From Albula goreensis (Eukaryota > Chordata > Actinopteri > Albuliformes > Albulidae): 64,000 nt of DNA. Each line of letters opens with the position of its first letter. The stretch's first letter is position 1. The translations under genes and the position numbers were made by a program. Below are positions 26,161 to 40,009 of the stretch, one piece after another. The DNA lies in contig CM040746.1 of assembly GCA_022829145.1 (NCBI GenBank), positions 18,910,332 through 18,974,331 on the forward strand, written 5' to 3'. The notes beneath the pieces are model-generated. The model saw only the letters and a program-made list of their open reading frames with translations, ran no database searches and had not been told where the DNA came from.

Positions 26161-26279
26161 TCCCTCCAGTCCTGAGCTTGCCAGTGTGGGTCATTCCAGC
26201 AAGGAAGTAAAAAAGACTGTACTTGAGAAAGGTTGGGTCTTTCCCCTGGGGCTGAATGAGTCCCTCAGCAGTAAATCCA

Positions 26280-26312
26280 GGGGGGGTTGGGGGATGGGGG
26301 TTGGGGGTTGGT
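26280..26312 (+). other. G-quadruplex motif
   Basis: Four G runs of five or more bases separated by two-base loops (TT, AT, TT), the canonical form for a very stable intramolecular quadruplex. It lies on the strand opposite to ADAMTS transcription, so the G-rich strand is the transcription template. Confidence 0.8.
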
Positions 26313-26339
26313 GAAAAGAATGGAATGTGCTCCTCTTTT

Positions 26340-26620
26340 ACCTGCACATTTGTGTGTGTTTGGGTGTGAGTCTGTGAGTTTGTGCATGGGCATTCGTGGG
26401 CATGTCTGACTTTTAAGGCATTTGTATGTATCTGTCTGTGTATCTTCCATTAGTATTCCATTGAGGGATGTGACATGCAAATGTTTATGTATGCACATGT
26501 AGTGTGTTTCTTTTTGTGCATGCGCATGCATGTATGTGTGTGCATTTGGGTATGTTAATTTGCATGTGCATCTGTTTTTGTGTATATGTGTTCGTGTAGG
26601 TGCGTTTTGGTTTAGGCCAC
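26340..26620. repeat. Imperfect TG-rich tract
   Basis: About 280 bases dominated by TGTG, TGTATG and GCATG steps with interruptions. It is decayed alternating purine-pyrimidine sequence, with no gene. Confidence 0.75.
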
Positions 26621-29529
26621 AGAGTAACTGGGAGTCTTATGTTGCATCAAAATGACTAACCTCTCCTTCACTCTCTCCCTCCTTCCCTCCATCTCATTTT
26701 CATTCCTTCTCTCCCAGATGAAAATGTAAATTCAAACACTTTTTGATCCAAGTGTAATACCCATAGACCCAGATTTTCACGTAAACTGGCTTTCAAGTAT
26801 CTCCCGCCCTATAAAAATTGAAAGTATTTGCCTCTTCCTCATGCCAGCTTTAGCACTGCAGTGAAAAGCAGGAAAAACTTTTGAAAACCCCCAAGAAAAC
26901 CCTGCCTGCAAAACATTCCCACCTCAAAGAAGGCCAAAATACCTTGAGATCTGACATGACACGCCAAGGAATCGATTTGGCTCAGTTATGCCCTCTGAAT
27001 GCCTTGGCTGTCCGGACCCATCATCGACCCACCAACGCTCACAAAAGATGAGCCACGCTCAGCAACATACATCCACGGTGTACTAACAGCCTCCCAGCCT
27101 AAATACCATTCCCCAGCGTGCAGGTTTTGTGCTTTAATTTCAATCAATTCTGTTTGTTGTGAGTCTCAGCGGCAAACAGGAACTCTGGCCTTCACGGAAC
27201 CATTTTGGGCGAATCAAAAGAAAACTATTTCAAAACACTGGAATGATATCTTTATCGACATCCACAGCGTGACTAGTAAGGACATTCTATTCAGAACATA
27301 CCACCTCTCTTGACAGAATTGTAAAGAACCAAATACGGCACATGTTCATTTTAAAATTTAAAAAAGGATAATTGATTATATGTTGTCCAGACTGAAATAT
27401 TAAGATGGAAAGTATATTAAGTGCACAGCATGAAATAATAATGCTGCTGGAACAGAAATATACATAATGACATGAAGAGATGGGTGGGGTTTTGGGCTGT
27501 AATTATTCACTTACCCTCAAACTCATGGTCAACAGTAAATTACAACAAGATGTGGCTACACAGCCATTTTTATATAAGCTACAAAGCAGCTTGAATTAAA
27601 TTACATCATTCAGTGTGACATGTAATATAGCTTTGCAGTACATGTAACTCTGTGCCAGATATACTGTGCTAGATTTTACTGACAAACTTACACATTTTAA
27701 ATATTATACATGTACACAATGGGGTATGTAGTATATACATTTTAAGTACCTGCCACTATCATTGTCTGCAGACTTTATAACATGTTCTTAAACAGACCTC
27801 ATATAAAGAGAAAGAGGAGTCAGTCCTCTGACAGTGAGGTCCTGTATGCCAAACCATTTGGAAACAAATTCAACTCAGGAGCTTTTCATTCAACCAAACA
27901 TCCTAGGTTTGACAGCAGTACTTAAGACTCACGGTGAACAAACATTTCACAACTCTGCCCAGAAACATTATTTCTGGAGAAAAAAGCATGTTCCATTTTT
28001 TCTTCTTGTATTTCTGTTCCTGTTTCTGACTTGCATATTGCAAATGAATTGGACCTGTCTGACAGTCATTTAAAAGAATAACTATGTGAAAATTTCTGCC
28101 TCAGAAATCACTGGGGATGCTCCCACTCCATTGCAACCCCCAGCCCCTCTGCCCAGGGTTTCTGCTCATTTACTTTTGCCTACTGGCCACTGCTGCCCCA
28201 GTTGCTCTGCTTTACATTGGCCATGAGACTTCACAAATTCCACTGTTCCAGGCCACTCTGCACCTCAGTGACCCAGGGCGACCTTGGGCCCTGTAGCTGT
28301 GTGATGGTGGAGCGCCCAGCGGGCATTCAGCCAGGCCTGATCGGGCAAGGTGCCCCCCGGTGCAAGACCAGACCATCCAGGCGGCTCACAATGCAGGAAA
28401 GCGTGAGGAAGAGCAGGAAGCAGTGCGTCTGGGCCGTTTAGCATGCATGGCCGCCCTCAGGGAAAGTTGAGGGGAGGAAAGAGCGGCAGGTTAACATTAA
28501 TGGTCAATGACACGATGCAGTCACTAGCGCTGCTGAAATATTAACCAGCCTTCGCCAATGTGAATAATTCCTTCCCTTAATGCCAACCTGGCCCTGCCCA
28601 GGAAAAAATGAGTCCAACTTTGCCCCATTTTCATCTGTTTCTGACAGAAAGAAAGAGAGAGACAGTGCCTTGGCCTTTGATACCATAATTATGTATAAAT
28701 TATAATCTCATTCATTGCAAGAAGATCTGTTGTTTCAGGCATACAAAATAGAGAGAGAGAGAAGGAGAGAGAGAGAGAGATGATGGTGTCACAGCCTCTT
28801 CAGGGCAGTATAACCAGATCCTAGCCAAAAAGTACAGGGCTCATGCCAATACCTGAGGTCAGCCCTGATTCCCTATCTGCCTCCTGCCTACATAGAGTGA
28901 ATTGCTCAGATTGATCAACGAATGAACGAAAAAAATACCATCCCCTGCAACTTGCCACTGATCAATCAATCAATTTGACTAGATGTGACAGCACCCATGG
29001 CCCACTGAAGCAAAAAACCAGCAGAATCAGGCCCTCCTTACATTGTGTTCTGAGATGGGCGTCTCTAAGCCACTCACGTCCAGATTTTTTGTCACATGCA
29101 TTTACTCCAACAGTATGATAAAACTGACTGGACTTGAAAAGAAGCTCACTGACTGATAAAACAAAGGACAAGGGAAGTCTCAGTGCAGATATGTAATTTA
29201 CTGAACAGATATTCACCTTTGCTCTGTGAGCCAAAAGTGACTATTCTCTCTCTGCCATCGTTCTATCCATATTGTTGTCTTATTATGACTCGCTATTCAT
29301 GAAAGTGTTTTTTCAAAAGATTTCACTTTTTCATCAGAACAACAAGATATCTAAAAAGTATGTTTCAGTTGCAGAGCTCTTAAATTTCTGATTAACATTT
29401 AGTATCAGATTTCAAATACATCTGCCACCTCCACAGACAATCATAAGCACAAAACAAGTGTCAATACATGATTATTACTTGAATAAAACTTTGTTCCATA
29501 TGAGGCTAACATATTTTCCATTAAAATCA

Positions 29530-30078
29530 GAATTTTATCAAACGTGAGCCGAACGAATTTGATCGTAAATCGTGCGTAAATACATTTACACAAAAAATGT
29601 AGGAATTATCAAAGTTTTGTGACAACAGGAATTATGGCAACAATAAGGCTGGTATACAAAAACTTACCTTCAGAGTTGGACGGTGATTGATCCAAGATGA
29701 GGGAAAACAGATCGCTGTCACCCTCCACGGTAATTCCAGCCAACTACGTCCATTAACAAAACTTCAGTTGCTGCTTCAAAAATGTTTTTTTTCTTTTGCC
29801 TTTTCTCTGCCATCTCGTTACATTGCCAGCAACGGGATTCCAAGCTCCTTATATGAAATTTCAGGGCTGTCAATTTATGCTAATCAAAAGTTCTGTGAAC
29901 ACGCTTCTCATTTACGATTGATTGGTATTTATCAACATACGCACGAAATACGAACAAATGCCGTGTTTATGTATGTTTGACAAATCTTGACAAATCTTGA
30001 CAAAATTTGTTAGTTCGTATCCCTTTACAAGGAAGTTTACACACAGTTTAAGAAAATATTGATGAATGAGGCCCATTG
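29530..30078. mobile_element. Probable non-autonomous DNA transposon remnant
   Basis: The right edge reads GATGAATGAGGCCC, an end signature I associate with Harbinger-like fish elements. The interior has repeated CGTAAAT, GCGTAAAT and ACGCACGAAATACG motifs and a short internal tandem repeat (TTGACAAATC, about 29980-30005). I could not define matching terminal inverted repeats or a target-site duplication, so both family and borders are uncertain. On the minus strand, 29667-29740 contains an exon-like block followed by GTAAGT. Confidence 0.35.
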
Positions 30079-33000
30079 AGTTTATTTTACAAATAATTCC
30101 CATTAGTTTACTGATGTATGTTGAAAATGTATCTTACAATTGTATTAACATTTTGTTATAAACAAGTCATGAAAATGTCCTTCCTCCCATTACACTTCTG
30201 TTATGCACATAGTGCACATAACAGTCCAACAGCAACAGAGCACATTAGTCATGACAGTCAATAACAATGTTTATGTAGATTTAGAGATCTATTTTCAAAT
30301 CTGTTTGAATGTATGCAAATAAGTTCAAACTTAATTACATCTTCATGTTAGTTCTACCTGAACTTAATGCCACTGTTGACAGCTCTACAAAGTATGGAGA
30401 AAGAAGCGTACTATTTTTCAGCAGACAGAGTATCTCTGCTCTGGCCTTAATTTCACAGTCTGGAAAGTGGATTTCTGGCAGTCAACAGGCCCCTAGCTGA
30501 TCCTGGAACAGTGACGGCGACACTTCCCAAAACAATACAGCTCTTCTCTCCTCCTCCACTCTCAACACAAGCACGCAGGATTGATTACTTGTCTGTCAGC
30601 CGCAGTAGCATTTTAAGCAGTCAGGCCTGCGTATCCCCCACAAGAATGCTGGCTGGGGTGGCAGCCAGAGGCTCATTGGCCACAGACAGTACATTTGTGA
30701 ATGTATTTCTGCTCCTCTCTTGCTTTTATTCGGCTCACAGGGCAGTGTGCCTCTTCCTGTTGGGTGGAGAGGACAGTGGGAAAAGGGTTTGGCTCAAAAA
30801 AGAGATGTCCCAGCCTGTCATTTAGTGCCGGTAGCTAGCTTTGGGAGGTGCTTGTGCTACTCTAGCCAGAGACCTCCCACCTGTAGGTGGCTCACTTCAG
30901 ATACCCCATGGGAACTGTGGTGTTTATGAGGTTGCTTGAATATGGAACACCGCATCATAAAAATGAGCTATTTTTGTTCAGATAATGACAAAGTGTTGTA
31001 CTGCTATGTCTGTCAGATGCTAAGCAGTTTAAACAGTTCAGACTCTGGTATCTGTCTTCAAAAGTTCATAGATGAAGAAAGCATTAGGTCAGTAACAGTG
31101 TTCAGTTTCTCTACAGCGCTGCATATTTGTTCTGTATCCACTGTCTCTGTGGGCTTTGGCAGGACCCCGTTGTCAATAGGCCCAGTGTCACGTTACGCCA
31201 AACAGCCTGGCCACCACAGGGACCCAACATTTGAACACATTGTCCCATTTTCCACCCCAATCTTCAATAGCAGCCCCCGTGGCAACAGAGGAAAAAAAAT
31301 ACGTAAACGTAAACCAAACAAATCCATTACAAACTCTGTGAGCAACACCCCTTTTCTTTTCACAGTCTTAGAGGGGAATGTCACTGTAAGTAGCCTGAAC
31401 TGCTCCAGAAACAGTTAAAGCAAGTCTCGATCTCTCCATCTCCTCCCTCTCCCTCTCTTCCACAGGCAGATGTGCCTAGCAGCCAAGTCCTCCCTGAGTC
31501 AGGATGACAGATACATCTAAATATTTAACTCCTGGATGGACACTACGGTGCTCTACTTCTCAGCAGAGACAATAATGGAGGATCAAGCACCTGACACATG
31601 CATACACATACACACATATGCACACACATCATTAGTATTATATTCACAGTTTATTTCTCTGATGCACATATCCAGTGTGATTTACAAAAGTAATTCTAGC
31701 ATAACACATTACAATGCATGCCACAGGAAAAAAGACAATAATAGATACCAGCTAGCAGCATTTGAAATAGGCACACAGCTTTAGGGTAATGCCATTCTAT
31801 ACTGAAAGTGTAAAACAGTAATTATATGTATCAGAAAAAATACATTCAGCACTTACAACAATTCACCCCAAAGTCAATGTGTACATCACAATAATAATTT
31901 AACTCTGTAGAATATCAATGTTACCATACATCATAGTGTTTATATGGTGTAAAGCCATACTTATGAAATGCATCCTACTACCATGGTCACAGTATCAATG
32001 ATCTGACCAATTATTGTATGGGACTGGGTAGCACATCCAAGTATAACAATGCTTTGCAATAGTGAAATGACCAAGGTTAACCCCTAAATCCAAGAATTTT
32101 ACAGATATCAGTTGTTTTGTCACCCAAGGATAGAGAGCTCTGAGCTTACTTTTTGGGATGTTAGCACTGGTACTAGGACACTCAAAAATTTAGAAAGAGT
32201 GAAAAATTCAGTAGCACTAAAGTTGCACAATGGTGCAGTTGTCTACCCTTGTTTTATTAAGAATGATACATTATTGCTTTGCTGCACCATTGTGGTAGAT
32301 ATTACATGTATTAATAATTACCTACAATTTCAATTAGACCCTCATTAGGGAGGAAGCCACTGTACGTCCATCACAATCACACAGCACCATTTACCCGACC
32401 AGAGACTGTGCAGTTTTTGTTCAAAGGGACCTGTGTGCCTGACTGCACAAGTCCTTCAGATGTCTGCAGTCTACACCTCTAACACAATGACTACTCAGCT
32501 GTGTGGAAAAAAGCAGCAGGTGGCAGTGCATGTCATAGAGGACATACTCTGGAGTGCTAGGTCCCAACTCAAAGCAGAACACATTAGAGCAATACTGGGT
32601 GTTAGATGTAGGAACGGTGAAAATTCCGGAAAATGTGAAGAAAATGTCTAAATCTTTAGCCTTTAAGTGATTAGGTATAATAGAGTAGTGCATGCCTAAA
32701 AGCCTACAAAAAAGTTCAAATGTTCATCAATTGCTATGGAAATTTATTCTTTGGCTACACCATCCAAACGGCCAAGTCTGGAATTGATATTTGTGCAATG
32801 ATGTCATGAGAAAATGACAACTATAGAGACATAGTAAGAGTGTATGTATGTGTGTGAGACAGATAGAGATTCTATAAGTCTACCCTTCTTTCCTTTAGCA
32901 ATACCCTTTTTAATAAAGTATCGGCCAGTGATAGTTCTGTTGCCAGGAGATGTGCTGAAAGGCTGCGTGATTTATCCCTCTCTATCCCTCTCTCTATCTT

Positions 33001-34699
33001 TTTAATTACCTGATGTCTCTTCCCGCTGGTGGTGAAGACATACAGAAAGGAAGAGAGAGAAATTGAGAGAAAGACAGAGAGAGGGAGAGACTGAGAGAAT
33101 GAGAGAGCAAGAGAGAGAAAGAGAGAGAGACAGTGTGCTCCTCACAACCTGGTGCTGTCTGCTCGTTTCACGAGCGTTGGGGGGTGGGTTGGCGCAGGGT
33201 TGATAGGGCCACAGAACAAGCTCCACCGCACAGCCTCACCCAGTGGCCAATAAAGAGGAAATAAATCACAGAACGTGTCCCTTTGTTTCTCGCTGGGCTG
33301 GTCTGCCGCCAAACACCAGCCTACCAGCTCCTGTGACTGACTGGGACAGGTCTCAGATGCTCACAGACACCCAGCAAAGGAGGAACAGGAAACGAGCAGC
33401 GAACAAAGAACGAAAGAGAAACAGAAGAGCAGGAACAGAGAAAATAGATATATGAGAAATAAGGAAAAGAGACAGACTGAAGGGAGATTGAGCATGGAGC
33501 AGCAAGGAGGAAGAGAGGTAACAAAAACAGAATGCAAGAGAGGAAAGCATCACATAAGATGCAGGAGAGCTGGAAGGTGAACAGAGAAAGGATGGATGAG
33601 AGGGATGACAGGAAACGAGGGAGAAAAGAGAAGAAAAGTGAAGAGGTGTGCTAACTGAAAACCCCACTTGTGCTGCCCCCAGCTCTCCCTCATATCCCCT
33701 CTCCGCCAAACCTCACTGGTCCTGGTGCCAGGCCCGGAAGCTCCGTCTGTGCCTGGTATGAAAGCTCTTCCAGAACGCCGGCCTGCCACTTTGGACTTCA
33801 AAGCCGCAGAGCGTTGTCAGTTCCAGAACATCCTGTGCACTCAGGACCACGGAGGAGCCAGTGGAGATTGTCTCGATCACACGTCTCTGTTTCTGAGCTC
33901 TGGAGTTGGCCATCATCAAAGAGCCAGTCAGACCAGCAGAGGGGCCTCACACTGATCCCAAAACAGAATCAAGCCAGGAGAATTCTAGCCATGCCAATCT
34001 CAGACTGATCCCAGAAAAGAGAGAAGCCAATAGGAATCCCGCCCTGCCACAGTTGCCTGGCTGTTTCAGAGCATGCAGTTCCCTCTGCAACATAATTCAT
34101 CCACAGCCGAGTTATTAATTACAATCATATTTCAACCTGTCACCTTGAACAAGAAGGCCTCGTGTACACTGACAAATAAACACCCTCATCATTGTTGCAA
34201 ACAGTAATAATAATGACGATAGCAGCAATCATTGTCACTCTGCAAATATTCACCCTCGCAAAAGACACATTAATAGCATGAGCATGGCGCATGCCAGTGT
34301 GCATTCCCATAAAGAGCTCATCAATCCAATGAATGGTGTGGCACGCCCAGCACCATAAGGCATTCTGGGTAAAAAACAGCTTTGCTGATTAACTATGGGA
34401 GAGAAGGGTGCTTGTGTGAGGGTGGAGTCCGGGCTCCTTTGAGAGAGCCCTTCGCCCCTTCTATACATATGACTTTCGAGATGGAGAGATGACAGTGAGG
34501 AGAGATGAAGTGGGAGAGAGAACCAAAGAGAGGACATACATCTTCTTTGGGCCACCCAGCACCAACAGAACTTTCCTTCCTCGTTAGCTTCACTGCTGCA
34601 ATTAGGTTGATTGTCACCACTGTTCAATGGGTCTGAGAGTCTTTGATATCCATCTGGCCGCTTAATCCTCATTAAGATCAGTTAAGTTTCTCCACTGGG

Positions 34700-34930
34700 G
34701 AAACTCCACCCCCCACACCCCCCCACCACTCCCCTCCACACAGAGACCCCAGGGCTGAAATCTGCCTCTGATTAGCAGTGTCCCTTTTTCTCTGGCCAAC
34801 ACTTTTTAATGAGCGGTGAATCCACAGTTCGGCTGCCTTTTCGGTGTGCTGCGAGGCTCTGCACTTCCGTCGAACGTCTCAGAGTTTATTTTTATCCCCT
34901 AAGCCAGCGTAACAAAAGGGCCCTTGTGTG
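34700..34930. promoter_or_regulatory. Candidate intronic regulatory element with adjacent C-rich quadruplex motif
   Basis: C runs at about 34708-34735 form a quadruplex motif on the minus strand, which is the ADAMTS sense strand. They are followed by unique sequence with TTTTTAATGAG, TGATTAG and several CpGs. There is no coding similarity. Regulatory function is a compositional inference only. Confidence 0.2.
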
Positions 34931-36689
34931 AACAAGGTTCCTGGTTCCCATGGTGTTCCGGTTTCCTTTTGCACTGTCACAACAGACCAGTAGGTGAGAG
35001 ACTCACGCCTTGAATCAAAGTAATCAAGCGCCCGGCGATTCCTACAATGCTGTAGCTTGGAGCGGCGGCCTTGGACTGAGACAAGGGGTCATTACTTAAA
35101 CCACCAGGGCTGTGGGAGAGCATGGACCTGAGGAGGCGAGCTGTGGCAGTGTGCGAAGGGTAAGCTCTGCAGGGTGTGAGTGTGTGTGCACATACGAAGT
35201 GGCCTGCTGCAGACCTGATGCAACGCAAGCAGCTTTGTACACTGTATTGCATTCCAGAACCCATCAAAATATCTCTTTCCATGCTGGCTGTATACTCAGC
35301 TTCAGCCAGTCTGAAAACACATAGCACCTATGCATGGAGCCTTTTTCCTGAGAATATATTAAAATTAATTCATATTTTTAACATAATGCTGACATACAGG
35401 CTGGCGGTCACACGCCAGATGTAGTGTAAAATGCTTATCACGCTGAATCAAAATGCTCAGCACATTCTTGCCGTCTGCGTAATATTTTGAAAATCTCCAA
35501 ACAAACATACGGGGCCGCATGTGATCCCCCTGCATGACTGCACAGTATCACTTTTCACTATCCTTCTTATCCGCTCCCTCCACGTATTTTTCTCCTCGCC
35601 CCCACTCTTGCCCTCCCTTCCATGCTGTGGTTTTAGTGATTATTAATTCATAGTTAAATCTAAACTGTCTGGACAGTTGGATAACCCCTTGGGCTGGAGT
35701 CATTTTCCGCTTGGGAGAAACTCCTTGCGCCTGCCCCCCTGCCCCCTCCCACTTGCCCATGCCAATCAGAAGGCTACATGAGCACACATCTACAGCATTG
35801 ACCCACTCCACCTACCCTTCTCTCTGTGGTCTTGTGGCTGGAAGCAAGATTTTTTTCCAGTGGTTTTAATGTATGCAGTAAACACAGCAATGTCCTTGGA
35901 AGCCAAAGTCACTTTGTGTGGACTAGATTGTTAATGTCCAGATTCATGATTTAACACTGTACCCATAGTCACATCATAGACACACAGACAGAGCCATCAT
36001 TTAGACCAGTTAGAAATATATACTTTAGACTCAAAAAAGGTTTTCTGATGTAATTCTTACATCATTTAATACATATTTATTCACTTTTGTCAAAAATAAT
36101 TTGTTGGTATTTATCAACTCTCTTTAAAAGAAATAAGGGAATTAAACGTTTTTAAGTTTTGGTAAATAAAGCTCAGATTAAGCATATGGCTTGTCATACT
36201 GAATAATCTTCTCCTTTGAATAAGATGATTTTAAATGAAACAGCCAATGTGGTGCAATTCAATGCAGTCAGCATGCAGTGCTGTAAACCTTAAACTGTGT
36301 ATTTTCATGAACAAAAACAAGCAACTAAAACCAAATGATAATCAAATACAACAAGATGTCCATCTGCTCAATGGAGATTGTGACACCAAACAGGAGCATA
36401 TTCTGGTTTTACAAGATTTTTGTTTTTTCATAACATGTGACTATTCATATGCCTTCATATGAACTCACATGGGGGAAGCTCTAGTCTGGGATATTGCAGG
36501 ATGTGCTGAGGTCATACCTTCTGGGCCAGCTGCAGAGTTTAAACCACAGTTTTACACCATTTAGGCACTGATCACTACAAGGACGAGAATAACTATGTTT
36601 TTGAGCAGTCATTCTGGTTTGGGTACAGTTCAGTGGTCTAAACACAAAGCTTTACGCAGAGCTTAAACAGAGCTTTCTACAATTAGCCC

Positions 36690-36985
36690 TCTCAGTAAAA
36701 ACAGTAAAAACAAAAACAACAACAATCACAGTAAAAATAACAACTGCAGCGTTAAATATCAACAGCAATAACAAAAAATGTAACAGCAATATCAATTAAG
36801 CAACAACAAAAGTAACGGTTGCTACTACAGCAGCAGGAGAAACAACAAAAGTGATAAAATGAACAAAACCCACAACAACAACATTAAATGAGTCAGGATA
36901 AATGTCAAAAACAACAGTGAGCATAAGAAAATGAGCAACAATGTCTCTAAGAACAACTGGAGTAAAAACAACAGAAATAACTGAA
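36690..36985. repeat. AAC/CAA-rich low-complexity block
   Basis: About 300 bases of AACAAC, AGTAAAAACA and CAACAATG-type sequence, with little C/T on the + strand apart from the trinucleotide pattern. The hydrophobic V/L/F-rich frames on the minus strand are artefacts of this composition. Confidence 0.8.
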
Positions 36986-38294
36986 ATGGTGGAAACAAGA
37001 AAATGTTTAAAGTGCCAAACAAAGTAAATATGCACATACAAAGGGACTGGCTATAACTGCTAAATTCAAAACCTGCTCCAACGCTATCCTGCTTTCCTGC
37101 CTCTGTCACCCCTCACCCCTACCTTACTGGAAAGGCCTGAGGGGACAGAGTCCTTACACAACCCTACTGACCAAAAAAAAAAATCTCTCACTCTACCTCA
37201 ACACAGGCCAGCTGCTGCAGCTGCCCCACATCCAGACTGTGCTTTTCCCCCAGTGTTGGATTTCTAGAAGGACAGTGCTGGGTCTTTTCATAAATGAGTG
37301 AGAGACTCACAGGATCAAAACTTCTAACTCCCCCATGAGTCACTCTTCTCTGAGTGAGGAGGCTCTTGCCACTATGTCACATGACCTGCAAGTGATCATC
37401 TGCACTGCAAGACTCTGGGGAAACCACAACCACATTTCCCCAATACGCCCACCAACACAAGTGTCTTCAGCGGAACTGCATGCAGACATGCATTCAAATA
37501 TCGAACAAAAGACAAAATTTGGACAATATGCAGCAACACATTAACAAGGGTTGCTTTTATTTAGAAGTCGCCATATGTTACCAACAATTCTCTTCTCTGA
37601 GTGAAACCGCTGTGACAGTGTAATATAAAATAACACTGAAATGTGCATGTGCTTTCACACACCAACTCTTGAAAATGTGTTTTTCTGTTCTTCCCAATGC
37701 GACACAATGCCACGTCTCACATCTCACATTACCAACATGGTTCTGAATTGCTCACCTGTACAACTGCTGACACTGCAACACAGTCCCTGCTCAGTCCCTG
37801 GCCACAGTACAAATAATTATCAACACTAGTTGTAATCTGAGAGCTCCCATTATGTGCCAATTGTAATTAAATACCTCCATCAAATTAAATATTAGGCCAC
37901 TATGCAAAATGAACTCTCGTTTAATGCTTCATTCCTTAGAACTCTCAGGGTGCAGCAGACAGCATAGCCTTCTTAGTGGTTTCTATTTCTCTGTGTTTGA
38001 TAGAGAGGGGGATAATTGCTTTTTGAGTGGGACAAATGTTTACACACCGCAAGCTTTTTATGTGAGTGTGTGTTTGTGTGTGTGTCTGTGTGTGTGTCTC
38101 TACTTAAGTACCCTTGTCTTCTTCTGTTAAAACATTTTTTTGCCTTTCTGTCTGCTCCAGCAGGGCAGACTTACTGTACTATAAATCCTGACGAGGGTGT
38201 CAATATGTCACTTCCAAGCAGTTTGTAACACACAGGCTGCTGGTCTGGGCCTCACTCCAGCACTGACAGAGCGACGATAGAGAGTAGACAGGGG

Positions 38295-38296
<2 letters not shown>

Positions 38297-38345
<49 letters not shown>

Positions 38346-38350
38346 AGAGA
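38297..38350. repeat. GA microsatellite
   Basis: A pure (GA)n run of about 45 bases continues into GAAGGAGAGAGAGG on the + strand. It lies in ADAMTS intron 2. Confidence 0.95.
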
Positions 38351-39162
38351 GAGGAGTGAGAGAAAAAGAGTGAGATCCCTTTTCTTCTTGTCAGGTCTAG
38401 TGACCAGCCTCCTCATCTCACTCTGATCTGATGTGCTAGCCTCGCTCTGTTTCTCTCCCCCCTCTACCTCCCTCCCTCATGTCAGGTGACACATACTGAG
38501 GTGATGGATGGAGAGACAGACACTACATGCTAAACTACCGCACACAGTCTGTCACTTGAATCTTGCACCTGCAGTTGTGTGTAAAATGCTTAATTAAAGC
38601 AAGAAATGTACATGCACTCTTATCTTGCTTTTGCCTCATACCACCAAAATAAAAAAAAACCCCACTTCATTTCTTGAAACTGTGTTCATCTCAAGACACT
38701 GAAAATGTGGAGCTCTATGTTTCTCTTGTTCAATTTAGTGGTATAAATCACATCCGTCTGTGCACACAAAAATATCAGGAATGACATGCGTAACAAGATA
38801 ATACACAAGCTGTCCATCCAAAGACGAAGATTTCTATAGAGGCTAATGAAAAGAACATGGTTTTCTCTTATTTGATTTAGCAGCCTTTTTGAAAGCCATC
38901 ATGGAAATCCATACATCAAATGGAAAGGTAAGAATCTCACAATTACAATAAATGCTCAGATAAGAGCATAAGTGGCAGGTTAAATGTCCCCTAATTTCTC
39001 CATTGACTTCTCATTGATCTCTGCTGGCCATAAGGAGCTGGAATGAAAGCCAAGATGCTTTTTAAGCTGTCTCTCTGACAGTGTTGATGAAGCACAATAA
39101 CAGGGTCATTAATCACCCTGTGTTATGCCACATGGATATGTGTGTGTGTCGTGGTATATAAC

Positions 39163-40009
39163 AGTCAACTCCACAATTACTGACATCCTTCATAAAGATG
39201 AACATAAAAGCTGTGCAAAAACTGTGTGAAAATTCAAATACAATTAAACGTATTTATGTTCATCTCAGTTCTAGGTAAAAGCGTTTCCTTCCATGACCTC
39301 TGATGTCATGGGAGTACAAAAATGATGTAACATGCATATGAAGTCCTTTTGTTCATCCATCACCATGAGGAAATGCAAAGAACTGAAAAATCAAAAGAGA
39401 CAGATAGAGTCTGACCTTCACAAATCTAGTGATTGCACACACAGTTCAATGTACCGCTTACCACAATCAGGGCAATAATCAAAAAGTGTAAAATGACCAG
39501 AGCGATGGTTTACTCTCCAGGAACAGGACACAAGTGCATCTTGTCCCCTTAAACAATTAGGTTAGGGTGGCAAAAAAGAACCCATGGATCATGGATCACT
39601 GTTGGAGAACTTGGTTGAATCCTGGGGTCATCAAGTCCATGCCAACATATCAAGTCCATGTCAACCACACTTTTTGTCTTTCACTTTGTGAACTCCAGGT
39701 GTTTGTAGTGCCAGTGGAAAAGCACTTATTGAGAGCCATAAACAAACACAAACCTGGAGTTCACCAAATGCCACTGGCAGCTGGGTCAGAAATCGATCCT
39801 ATGGTCAAGTAAGACAAAAAAATGTTCTCTTTGGTCATGTGCACCAAAAGTGTGGTTGACATCAGAAGAGGGATGCACACAAAGACGGTTTTATGTATCG
39901 TAAAATATGGCAATGGATTGTTAATATTATTGGACTGTTCTGCTGTCCTGGGCCCATTTCAACATCAATAGCATGATGAAATGTACCAGGACATTTTTTG
40001 CAGGATAGA
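39163..40009 (+). mobile_element. Degraded Tc1-like DNA transposon
   Basis: The left part (CTGACATCCTTCATAAAGATG with AACATAAAAGCTGTG) matches the arm style of fish Tc1-like elements (ATTGGCACCCTTGGTAAAGATGAGC-type). The interior aligns with recalled Tc1 transposase DNA. ATCAGGGCAATAATCAAAAAG near 39465 lies in the DNA-binding helix region, and GGTTAGGGTGGCAAAAAAGAACC near 39560 matches the RVAKK block, followed by CACTGTTGGAGAACTTGG and TCCTGGGGTCATCAAGTCC. Further similarity continues past TGTTCTCTTTGGTCATGTGCACC (39822 on), and TACCAGGACATTTT (about 39984) lies near the 3' part of such transposases. Frames are broken many times. The right arm is missing where it abuts the next element. It is inactive and old. 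Confidence 0.8.

Larger units (their letters stand above)
26621..39162. other. Intron 2, central segment
   Basis: Non-coding. GA tracts occur at about 28751-28780, 33045-33130 and 38297-38350. 36690-36985 is AAC/CAA-rich low-complexity DNA. A probable mobile-element remnant is listed at 29530-30078. A perfect 13-base inverted repeat (CACAATGGTGCAG) is at 32226-32238 and 32282-32294. Unique CpG-bearing stretches occur near 34700-34930. The longest frame (30936-31418, 160 codons) shows no family resemblance and no splice context. Confidence 0.65.

Noticed and set aside
30936-31418. 160-codon open frame, the longest in the window
   Set aside because: No recognisable domain, no splice or start context, and composition like the surrounding intron. 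A frame of this length is expected by chance in 64 kb on six frames.
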